Shown here: one piece after another, positions 1 to 9,000 of the stretch
How the letters are laid out: each line of letters opens with the position of its first letter
How positions within the stretch are numbered: position 1 is the stretch's first letter
NCBI GenBank assembly: GCA_012862575.1
Contig: BLSF01000025.1
Coordinates: forward strand, 1 to 64,000
Direction: 5' to 3'
DNA length: 64,000 nucleotides
From: Parietichytrium sp. I65-24A
Taxonomy: Eukaryota > Sar > Bigyra > Thraustochytrida > Thraustochytriidae
Made by a program: the position numbers and the translations under genes
The notes under the pieces: model-generated
The model's input: the letters and a program-made list of their open reading frames with translations, nothing else
What the model was told of the DNA's origin: nothing
Databases searched by the model: none

Positions 1-236
1 TTAAAACTACGAGACCGCTTCCGTTCGCACTTTGTACCGTCCTCACTTTTCGAACCTCTGCTCGCGTATCCCATCGCTCGCCCCTGGAACAGACGTATCC
101 AGGTAAGAGCGTATATCATGAGCAAAACAGCGCACACCTTTGCTGGACTAACGATGAACACGTTCCTCGAGTACACCGAAACAAGCCTCGCGCATGCATC
201 ACACGTTTGCGATCAGTGAAGTGCTGAAGGCGGCTT

Positions 237-845
237 TTGGGACTACTAAGCGTTTTGTTTGGCATCTCGAAGAGCATGAACAGCAGCATCCCTGGCTTTC
301 ACGGATATGTCGAGTCAAAATCGTTGCTGGAAGCCAATGGCAAGCGAGGGAGCAAGCTATTGATCAACCTGGCCTTGCCTGGGGGCTCTGTGCAAGGTGG
401 AATTGTACAACGGGGTGCTGGTGCTGAACGTGCCGATGCACGGGTGAGCTATTCGTGTCGACGTTCCAGCGGTACGAAGCGGATTCAGATTAGCCAAACC
501 AACTCTATCCCAACGGCGCAGCTGAGCCACCTGCTACTCGACGCGGCGCGAATTCAGAAGAATGTCAAGGTGACGCATACGATCGCCAGGTGCATAGCGT
601 GGAGAAAGCTTGCCGCCTGTAAGTGGTTGCGGTGAGGGAATCGCACAGTGGCACTATTCTTTCGGAAAAGGGGGGTTTCCAATTTCGAGAGAGCGCAATT
701 GGGCGCGCGAGAGTCCATGCTCCGACTATAGAGCACAAGCTACCACCGGGAGCACATTCCGCAAAGCCATAAGGAGCTAGCTCTAGAGACCAAGCCGGAT
801 CCGTCAAGCTCAGACTACCATCTGAACAATCTGAACTGAGCCAAT
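237..845 (+). pseudogene. Decayed fragment of kynurenine 3-monooxygenase gene
   Basis: This stretch aligns with about positions 4040-4668 of the intact KMO gene downstream. Shared landmarks, in the same order, are SLLEANGK followed by INLAL, the block coding QKNVKV, the codons for a stretch ending in an arrested CQVLSV-like segment, and the run for RESML and SSDY. The reading frame is lost through several small deletions and insertions. One removes the codons around the HRGLEALR region, and others remove part of the segment after the CQVLSV equivalent. Only the N-terminal and middle third of the enzyme is represented. The FAD-binding GxGxxG start and the C-terminal GDAAHA block are absent. 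It is therefore a partial gene duplicate that has decayed. No intron position shows whether it was DNA- or RNA-mediated. Outer limits are approximate. Confidence 0.8.
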
Positions 846-1378
846 TCCGCACCTTGTGCTGCTACCTGACACGCTGCATGCAAGGTGCAGACCTGGAAGA
901 AAACAACAACATCATCAACGCAGAGCTCTTCACCAGTGAGCCCAACTCCATTTTGCAACAACTTCCCAAAGTTCCCAAAGAATCAAACCTCGCTGTTTGG
1001 TGCAACCAACCAGATCATGTCCCCTCGCACCAATCGGGCATCATTTCTGCCGAGCTCACTTTCTTCTTCCTTCCCTTCTCTAACTAATTCCGAATCTGGG
1101 CTTGAACCACCCGCCACTTTCAGACGGGCTCCTCCTTTGACCAACTCTCCCACAAACTCCGCTACTTCCAAAAGTCCACGAGTGTACGTACGTACGTACA
1201 CGTACTCGATTACAGCACTACTCACACACCTAAACGGTCCATTAGAACCCGAGGACCCCTCCCAGAGCTGCGCGTACCCCCTTCTCTCTCTATATCTTTC
1301 CCTCTGTCTCCCAGTATCTTTCGCTCTCTCTCTACTACCAGAAGGATAGGGTAGTAATTGCGGCCAGGGATCTCGGCG
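846..1378. other. Spacer upstream of the GC-rich membrane protein gene
   Basis: No gene is visible. A short CGTA repeat with a palindromic look lies at about 1187-1206. Pyrimidine-rich CTCTCT runs at about 1282-1335 precede the ATG at 1379 and may belong to the 5' leader or promoter of that gene. Confidence 0.5.
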
Positions 1379-2422
1379 ATGGGGAACGTTCCGGGAACGG
1401 CGCTGGCGGTCCGCTCCGCGTATGCGTTGTGTTTCGCTGCGCTGTGCGTTGTGTCCGCGGCCGCTCTGGTGCGCGCGCACGTGTCCTCGCCGCGTGGCAT
1501 ACGCGAGTACTGCCGACTGTGGGCCGCCGCTCGTGGCCCGCCCACCGCTCTCGCCGCGCTGCTCGTCTGCTCCTCGTGCGCGCTGTCCCTGTCCCTGTCC
1601 CGGTCCCCGCCGCGTACCCCCCTCCTGTCCCCGCCCTTCCCGTCGCGCCACGTCGCCGCCGCCATCGAGATCGCGCAGGTGGCCATGGCCATCGCCATCT
1701 CCACCTCCATCTCCGTCTCCGCCGCGCCGTCCCCGCGTACACCTCAAAGTGTACGCGCCGTACGCCGCCCCGAGCCCCGCGCCGCCGGCGCCACGAAAGA
1801 GTCCTCGCGCGCGAGCGGCGCCGCGCCTGTGACGCGGCTGGGACTCGAGGGACGCCGGGGACACCGGGGACGATGGGGACGACTGACACGACTGGGACGC
1901 CTGGGACGCTGGCGGGCGGCGGGGTGCGCGCTGGCGGGGTGCGCGGTGGTGGTGTACGCGTTGGGCGGTCCTGCGGCGGCGAGTGTGGCGAGGGTGGCGG
2001 CGGCGGCTGGCGCGGGCGCGGGGAGCGTGTGGTGCTTGACGGGGTACGCGCGCGCGAGTACCTCCGAGGTGTACGCGTACGTGCCCGCGCACGCGAAGGT
2101 CGTCCGAGCGGCCACTGCGAGGATGCGCGCGTGTGCTGCGGCCGCTGCGGCGGGACTCTTGGCGCTGGCGCTGGCACAGGCGTGGGCGGCGGCGATGGGC
2201 CGCGAAGGACAGCTGTGCGCAGCCAACTACTATGACACCGGCGAGGAGGACAGCGACAGACGGGAAGATGTAGCGCTGACCGCGCTGGCGTGCGCGGGGC
2301 TGTGGGTGCCATGCGCGGCTGCGCTGGCGATGAGCTGGCCAGTGTTGGTGTTCAGGAGGACTAGCTCGACCAGGAGCAGGGCGGTGGAGCAGACGGGGCT
2401 CAGGGAGCAATTGCTCCCTTGA
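1379..2422 (+). CDS. Hypothetical multi-pass membrane protein, GC- and alanine-rich
   Basis: I do not recognise a family. From the ATG at 1379 the frame gives 347 residues; it continues upstream only through a TTG. Hydrophobic, alanine-rich segments occur near residues 8-30, 55-75, 95-115, 180-225, 250-275 and 300-330. This suggests four to six membrane passes separated by an arginine/serine-rich loop (about residues 115-180) and ending in a short polar tail. The DNA is far more GC- and CpG-rich than its neighbours. A longer reading frame on the opposite strand (983-2410) is arginine/proline-rich low-complexity sequence, as expected of a shadow of GC-rich DNA. The hydrophobic pattern on this strand is why I prefer it. 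Existence as a real protein is probable, not proven. Confidence 0.55.
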   Translation: MGNVPGTALAVRSAYALCFAALCVVSAAALVRAHVSSPRGIREYCRLWAAARGPPTALAALLVCSSCALSLSLSRSPPRTPLLSPPFPSRHVAAAIEIAQVAMAIAISTSISVSAAPSPRTPQSVRAVRRPEPRAAGATKESSRASGAAPVTRLGLEGRRGHRGRWGRLTRLGRLGRWRAAGCALAGCAVVVYALGGPAAASVARVAAAAGAGAGSVWCLTGYARASTSEVYAYVPAHAKVVRAATARMRACAAAAAAGLLALALAQAWAAAMGREGQLCAANYYDTGEEDSDRREDVALTALACAGLWVPCAAALAMSWPVLVFRRTSSTRSRAVEQTGLREQLLP

Positions 2423-3949
2423 TGTTGATGTGAACGAGCATCAGCTGTCTGCAATTGCTGGCACGTGCTCGGTCTCGTGGGGAGCTTGGTGGTGCTTTCG
2501 AGCCATCTGTGCGTTGCGAAGAGGGAAGTGAACCTAGGATCGTGTGCCTTTCGTCACGTGCGTGGTGAACCCGGAGGCTGCTTTTCTTCTTTGGAAGCTT
2601 CATCTCGCTCTGGCTCGTAGTTCATGCGGATCCTTGCTTGTATCATTTCGTTGCACCATTGGCGTTCAGTCGCAAAGCTGCGATTTTGACTCTATCCACC
2701 GGCGGCTTGGGCGTACTCGATATGGACGGGCTTTTGAGACGCAAAAGATCCAGGCAGGGGAGACAATTCTTAATAAACCCAGCTTGCTACGTTGCCGAGA
2801 GAGAGAGACAGAGAGAGAGAAGGGAAGAACCAACAACTGGCCATTCGAAAGAGCTGCAGTCGATGACTTGGAACGCTCCGGTCAAAGGCTGCCTTCTCGA
2901 TGTGGAATTATCCTAGCTCTTTAGCTCAGAACAAAAGCTGGAGTTTGCAGCAACACCCCAAGTCTCGCTAAGGGAACCTGTGTTTCTTCGCAGAGTTTCG
3001 ATCGAGGAGCTTTGTGTTTCGTAAACACTCTTACTGTGTGTCTCGAGATCAATCAATCATCATCAAAGTTTTATAAAAAGATCAACTGCCCACGCCTCAT
3101 GAATCTCGCCAAAAGCAGTGACAATTCATGTGGTAAACGCACAACTTCGACTCTTGTCCCGCAAAGGTAAATCAGAACCAAATGTCTCCTCCATCCTCTC
3201 GCTCTTTTCGTCCAGGCTCTCCAACACTTTCGAGGGAACACCCGCACAACCCCTCTTGCCATCTATTGCACACTGTCATGGCCCTTGCTTCATCCACCCT
3301 CGGCGTTTGTCCATTCTCCCATGAGTGAGTCGCCCGGTATACATCTCCTCCGCCCACATCTATCAATCACATGCAAGACATATGAGACACGCGACAGAAG
3401 TAAGCGAGACATGCGAGACAAGCATGTGAGACACGCGACAGAAGTATGCGAGACGACACCTGCGAGATAAGCATGTGAGACATGCGAGACATAACAGTGC
3501 CAGCAGGTACAATACTCGTACTGACATGGAGGGTACCGGTACCGGTACTCTACGTAGTCCTGGCGCGTCAGGTGTCCGGAAACAGAAGAAGATGATAGAA
3601 CTCAGGATGAGGAACGCGAAGAAGAGAACGAAAAACGGGGAAATTTCCCAACAATCTGCTCCGCGAACTCTGCGCCTCGCCCGAGCCGCTCAAATCGCTC
3701 GACTCAGTCTCCTAACCTTGCTTGTGTAATAGTCACGGTCGTGGCCGCCACTCACGCGGTTGCCTCTTACCCCTTGCGACTCTGAGGCAGCAACGTTCGC
3801 GAAACCATCCTGCCGTCACTCCCACTGCTCCGTCTGCTTCTCCCGCGCAAACACAAACACAAACACAAACACAAACGCAACGCAAACGCAAACACAGACA
3901 TAGCTCAAGCAGAAGCAGAAACAGAAACAGAAGTGGTCGGTGGCGGCGA
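2423..3949. other. Spacer upstream of KMO with short repeats
   Basis: No convincing coding region. It holds a GAGA/CAGA tract at about 2798-2822, an imperfect tandem repeat of about 44 bp at 3384-3500, a GGTACC-rich palindromic run at about 3531-3549, and a CAAACA repeat at about 3846-3895 just before the KMO start. Short frames of up to 126 codons here have no recognisable product. Confidence 0.6.
3384..3500. repeat. Imperfect tandem repeat, period about 44-49 bp
   Basis: The phrase GAGACACGCGACAGAAGTA begins at 3384 and again at 3428. A shorter third partial unit (GCATGTGAGACAYGCGA) begins at 3471. Within units the word GCGAGACA recurs. It lies about 450 bp upstream of the KMO start; no function is evident. 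Confidence 0.75.
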
Positions 3950-5386
3950 ATGAAGGGGCCCAAGGCACAGAAGGTGGTGGTGGTGGGCGGTGGGCCGGTG
4001 GGGAGCTTGGCGGCCGTGGCCCTCGCGCAGCAGGGCTTCGATGTGAGTCTGCTGGAGAAGCGCAGCGACCCGAACCCCAGCGACTCCCGGGATGCCAGTT
4101 CGGAGTCGCTGCTGGAGGCGAACGGCAAGGACCTGAGCGTGAGCAAGCGGTCGATCAACCTGGCGCTGTCCCATCGCGGACTGGAGGCGCTGCGCAAGGT
4201 GGGGCTGTACGACGCGGCGCTGGCGCTGTGTGTGCCGATGCATGGGCGGGCGATTCATGTGGATGGCAAGGTTTCGTTTCAGAGGTACGATGAGACGGAC
4301 CCTGATAACCACATCAACTCTATCTCACGGGAGCAGCTCAATCGCCTGCTGCTCAACGTGGCGCGGAACCAGAAGAATGTCAAGGTTGTGTACGATTGCC
4401 AGGTGCTTAGCGTGGACAAAGCGTGTCGCCTGCACGTGGCTCCGGCGAGCGAAACGCATGGCGGCACATACAGCGATTGCTCTTTTGGGAAGGGGGTTTC
4501 AACTATCGAAGGGGCGGACTTGATCATGGGCTGCGACGGGGCCTACTCGAGCGTGCGAGAGTCCATGCTCAGGCTGCAGAGCACCAACTACCACCGGGAG
4601 TACATTTCGCATGGCTACAAGGAGCTAGAGATTAGGCCAGATCCCTCAAGCTCAGACTACCAGTTGAGCCCCCCACACGCTTTGCACATATGGCCCCGAG
4701 GAGACTTTATGATGATTGCCCTGCCAAATCTTGACCGGTCCTTTACGTGCACCATATTCGCGCCGCTGGAAGAACTCTCCTCGAGGCAGACTGATGAAGA
4801 AATCAAAGCTTACTTCCTGCAGCATTTTCCAAATGCCATTCAGTACATGCCAGACTACGTCGAGCAGTTCAAAGCAAACCCGGCGTGCCGTCTCGTGATG
4901 GGCACCGTGGACCCGTGGCAGTACGCTGGCCGCGTTGCATTATTCGGCGATGCAGCGCACGCTCAGGTTCCTTTCTATGGACAAGGCATGAATGCAGGAA
5001 TGGAGGACGTGCTGGAATTTGTCGAAACTCTTGAGGAGTGCAAGCTTGACGTCCCTGCAGCAACAACCAAGTATGGCCTGCAGCGTATGCCTCGAGGAAA
5101 CGCCATTGTAGACTTGTCATTGGCAAACTACCTCGAAATGCGATCACACACGGCAAGCAAGCTCTTTCTGCTCCGCAAGAAGATTGAAGGTTATCTAAAT
5201 TTGGCCTTCCCCGACGCGTGGATACCGCTATATAAGATGGTCGCTTTTACTCGAATTCCGTACGACGAAGCTGTTGCCAGAGAGGAGAAGCAGGATCGCA
5301 TTGTTCGAGCTGTCAGTACCGGTCTCGTCGGCCTTGGTATTTTCGCTGGGACTCTAGCTGCCGTGCGACTTTTAAGACAGCACTAA
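3950..5386 (+). CDS. KMO: Kynurenine 3-monooxygenase
   Basis: This flavoprotein hydroxylates L-kynurenine to 3-hydroxykynurenine using NADPH and O2 in tryptophan catabolism. In eukaryotes it sits on the mitochondrial outer membrane. The ATG at 3950 gives 478 residues, normal for the family; the frame upstream opens only from a TTG. Visible features are the FAD dinucleotide-binding motif GGGPVG (residues 13-18) followed by LLEKR, the mid-protein GCDGAYSSVRE segment, and GDAAHAQVPFYGQGMNAG, which is the second flavin-binding block typical of KMO. A hydrophobic C-terminal helix (about 453-474) ends in basic residues and matches the tail anchor of KMO. No intron is needed. A decayed partial copy lies about 3.7 kb upstream (237-845). 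Neighbours have no evident pathway link. Confidence 0.95.
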   Translation: MKGPKAQKVVVVGGGPVGSLAAVALAQQGFDVSLLEKRSDPNPSDSRDASSESLLEANGKDLSVSKRSINLALSHRGLEALRKVGLYDAALALCVPMHGRAIHVDGKVSFQRYDETDPDNHINSISREQLNRLLLNVARNQKNVKVVYDCQVLSVDKACRLHVAPASETHGGTYSDCSFGKGVSTIEGADLIMGCDGAYSSVRESMLRLQSTNYHREYISHGYKELEIRPDPSSSDYQLSPPHALHIWPRGDFMMIALPNLDRSFTCTIFAPLEELSSRQTDEEIKAYFLQHFPNAIQYMPDYVEQFKANPACRLVMGTVDPWQYAGRVALFGDAAHAQVPFYGQGMNAGMEDVLEFVETLEECKLDVPAATTKYGLQRMPRGNAIVDLSLANYLEMRSHTASKLFLLRKKIEGYLNLAFPDAWIPLYKMVAFTRIPYDEAVAREEKQDRIVRAVSTGLVGLGIFAGTLAAVRLLRQH

Positions 5387-5631
5387 CTCTGAGCTGTTTT
5401 TTTTTCCTGTTTGTCCACTCGTACTCCAAACGGATTCCATTTTCATCAAACAATAATTTTTCTTCTACATTTCGCATGGTTTTTTAGAACAAGCAAGAAG
5501 GTTTACAAAATGCACACACACACACACCTACACACACACATACACAGAGAGAACAAAACCAAATTAGAGTTAAAAGAAAAGGCAAACCTTGAGCTGGAGT
5601 TAAGTGGGAGCGTTCTTTTAGGAGTGGAAAT
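5387..5631. other. KMO 3' region with CA repeat
   Basis: AT-rich sequence with a T-run just after the KMO stop and a CA microsatellite at about 5511-5545. This probably holds the 3' untranslated region of KMO. No gene seen. Confidence 0.5.
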
Positions 5632-6003
5632 CGTCCGTCTTGTCGGACCGGAACGATAACGATATAATTTTGTCGCAGCCAGTGGAGGTGGGTATCTCGA
5701 TATGCAAGAGCGAGGCGGTGGTGGCCGTAGCCATCTTTGATCACGAATATTTGGCAAGTAAGACGTGCTTATGGGAGTCCTTTTGGATCTTGTCTGCAAG
5801 CGTTTTGAACTCTGGATCTCTGACTGAAGTTCGTTGTGGACGAGGGTAAGTAGGTATCTTACTACTGACGCACGGGACTTGAATTAATGTTGGAGATTGT
5901 CCGCGCCATTTTCTGGGGTGGCTGTCACGAAGGCGACCACATCTTCCAGATGGGGCCGATTGTCTGGAATTCCCCAAAGCTCGAAGTCGACTTGGTTCAG
6001 CAC
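5632..6003 (-). pseudogene. Decayed gene relic downstream of ankyrin copy A
   Basis: Read on the minus strand just after the stop of the ankyrin gene, this contains fragments of protein-like sequence in more than one frame. They run QVDFELWGIPDNRPHLEDV, PENGADNLQ, then EFKTLADKIQKDS, then LAYRDTHLHW and VPVRQD. The same fragments in the same order occur downstream of the second ankyrin copy (12060-12436), so the relic belonged to the duplicated unit. The frame is broken between fragments. I do not recognise the family. It could be a former separate gene or a former 3' part of the ankyrin gene. Confidence 0.6.
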
Positions 6004-6015
6004 TTCTGACACTTG

Positions 6016-9000
6016 TTAGAAGTTGACGTTAAATTTCACGGCTGAACGGTACAAAGTGTCCATCAAGCACGGAGCGTTCAAAATCCGACTCTGCTCCTCT
6101 GAGTCCGCTTGCTGTACCGCCCAGGTAATCATTTCAGGCTTGTTGCACTGCAAGATGTAATAGAAGAGCGATCGACCGGCACAACTCATTTGAGTCAAAC
6201 CTTGGCGTCCGGCTCGAACGGAGACTGCGGCCAGATACGCTTCTTTTGTCTGCACACAGTCTCGGAGCTCTGGAGCTTGAGAGAGTAAAAGACTTCTCTT
6301 TCGAGACATCTGCGCCAGCCCAGCAGATGCGAAAGTACTCAGCGTCTTGCTCGCTTTCGTCTCTGGGACGCTTGAGTTCAAAAATTGCTTGAACAGCTTC
6401 TCAATGTGCTCAAGGTCCTCTTGAATCCACTTGAACATATTTTGCGACCCAAACGCGCACGCCAATTCCATCATCGTGCAAGGTAAAACCTCAGAAAACT
6501 GCGAGCCAGACTTGCCTTCTTCTTCTCCGTTCCCTCTCTTCTTCCTAGCCAAGACAGTCCTCATTGCTTTGTATCGTCTTGCACCATCGTTGCCGGTTCC
6601 TGGAGCTTGCATGTACGAAGCGAGTTTAAGGCCTCCGGCAGCAGCTTGCCAGTCATGGCATCCAGCTCCAAAAGCAATTAGCACCTCCATGCACTCTACT
6701 CGATCAAGTGCGGCGCAAAGGAGAGAGACATTAGGCGAAGCCGTCAAAAATGTCTTCAGAGGGTTCGTCTCGATCTCGACTTCGCTCAACACTTGCAGAA
6801 CAAACTTGAGCAGCTCGGGGTCATTCTCCAGAATCGCATACTGCACCAAAGGGACCAGGGAGTCCTTCAAAGACTCGGCAATGGGCTCTATCAGATGGGG
6901 CGGAAGACTTTTTACAAGCGAAGAGGAGCTCAGCGGAACCCTCCTGAAAAAGAGTAACACGGGGTGGAAGCGGATGGCGCTCTGCTTGGACTTCATCGCC
7001 TTGGAAATATCTTTCTGTTCCTTTTTCGCCAGCTGTACGGCTTTTGACACGTTCAGGTCATTGCCGTAAAGATAATCGCCCTCCTTTACTCCACTGTCGT
7101 CATCATCATCATCATCATCATCAGAATACGCATAGCTCTCGCTGGCCATCATCAGCTTGATATTGTCCACACGCCTTGGGTTGCCGTCGTCTTGGTTGTC
7201 CTCCGCGTCTTTATCTTCGGACGGCGGCTCGTAGAATGTCATGGCAAGCTCGTAAAGCTCCTTGGCAACAGCGCTTCGATCAGAACAGTCTGCATTCGCG
7301 ATGGTCAGTGCAAACAGAGACATTCCTGCACCGTTCTCCGTCAGAAGAAGCTGCACCTGGTCCTCACCGGTACTTTTCACAAGCTCGACCACCTTCTTGT
7401 AGTTCCCATTCCAAGCCGCCTTGTAGGCTTCAAGGATCCTTCCATCCGAGTCCTTGATAGATTTTCTCTGGAATCGCCACGTGTACTTTTTCGGGCCTAC
7501 TGCTACTTGTGCTTTAAATGACAGGGTTTGCACAAAGTACGTTTCGAGTACAAGCCCTTTCACCTCTTCCCGGGTCATCGAAGGTAGCTCACGAAGGTTT
7601 CGGGAATGGTGTACCCCGCCAGGGTGTGTCTTTTCTCCTGCGTCAAGTACTGCTTTCTCGTCAGCTGGCTTGAGCTTTGCAGAGCTAAACAGTCCTTGCA
7701 ACAGTTTAACTCGACCCCTGTCGTTTTTGCTGTTTGAAGACCTTCGAAGCCCGCCTAGGAAACTCTGCACCCTAGCCGACAATCGTTTCGGAGAGGGTGA
7801 CTTCTCCAATGTGGATGATGAAGTCTTGGATGATGAAGTCTTTCCGCTGTCGCTTCCTTCGCACCGTTCGTACCGTTCGAGAATGTCAATCAAGAGAGAC
7901 ATTCTTGCATATAACTCTAGGCGTATCTGAGCAGCAATTTTGCCCATGTTGTCGTCACTGAGCTTAGACTTGGGTTCAAGAGCTTTTATTGTGTCCTCGC
8001 TCATCGGATGGCCAAAATAAAGAGATAACATGAGTGTCTCGTAAGGGTCGGCTTTCGAGGAGCGCTTGTACTCTTCCAAAAGCTTGACGGCCCCGTCAAG
8101 GCGATCGCTTTTGCCTTTTTTCTCAAGTTCATCGCGCATGATATCGTGAATTTCTTCTGCGAAGGTGGACAAAACTGCTGTAAGGCATTCTTTGGCAGTG
8201 TATGTCTGGAGGTTTTGAACAAATCTGTGTCCGTACCCCGGCTCTTTTTCTCCAGTCCCCATACCAGCGAAACGAGACATCCGAGGAAACTGCAACTTCA
8301 GTGCCCCCAGGTTATCAGTGGTGTTGGTCTCAAGCACCCAAATCAACATCTCCGCTGCATTGTCCAAGTTCGCGGAAGCCGTTTTCTTCAGCTCAGGACT
8401 AATATCACGTTGAGTCTCGGCGAAGATCCCAGTTCGCTCTCCTTTGGTATATTCTCTCGCATCCCACTTTTCTCGCGACCACGACTCAAACTCCCCTGTC
8501 TCACGAGATCTGTAATGATAGTTGTAGTGTCGAAAGTTTCTATTCTCGTCGGATTTACCCAAAGCAGAGTGAAAGTGCGACGCTGCCGTCACGTAGTTTT
8601 CTAACGCCAGCAAGAGCAATTGTTGTTGCGGCTGATCACTAGGTACCCCAAACCTTCCTCCAGCGTTTTCTGTGATTTGTTGGTGGTCACTGATCATTTT
8701 CGAAGTGACATACAGATGCGGGGATCTCTCGTAAAGTAGTTTCGCGATTGGCATACATCCAATTTCGACAGCACATACGAGGGGGCTTTGCTGGTACGAA
8801 TTGATCCAATTGAGCAACCTCCGAAGCACTGCGTCGCGGCCGCGAGACGTTAGGCCATTCAAAACTGCTTCTGTTGCAACCTCGTTTTCTGCGATTGCGA
8901 AGAGGTGAAGTAAAGAGTGCCCGTACCGTGAGGATAAGAAATGAGATAAGTCGTCAAAGCCATGATCGAGGAGCAAGGAAACCATTTCCGTACACGCTGG

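Noticed and set aside
983-2410. 475-codon frame on the minus strand opposite the GC-rich gene
   Set aside because: Arginine/proline/histidine-rich low-complexity translation, as expected of the shadow of GC-rich coding DNA; the plus frame has proper hydrophobic segments.
2544-2924. 126-codon plus frame between the membrane protein gene and KMO
   Set aside because: No domain; composition like surrounding spacer with a GA tract inside.
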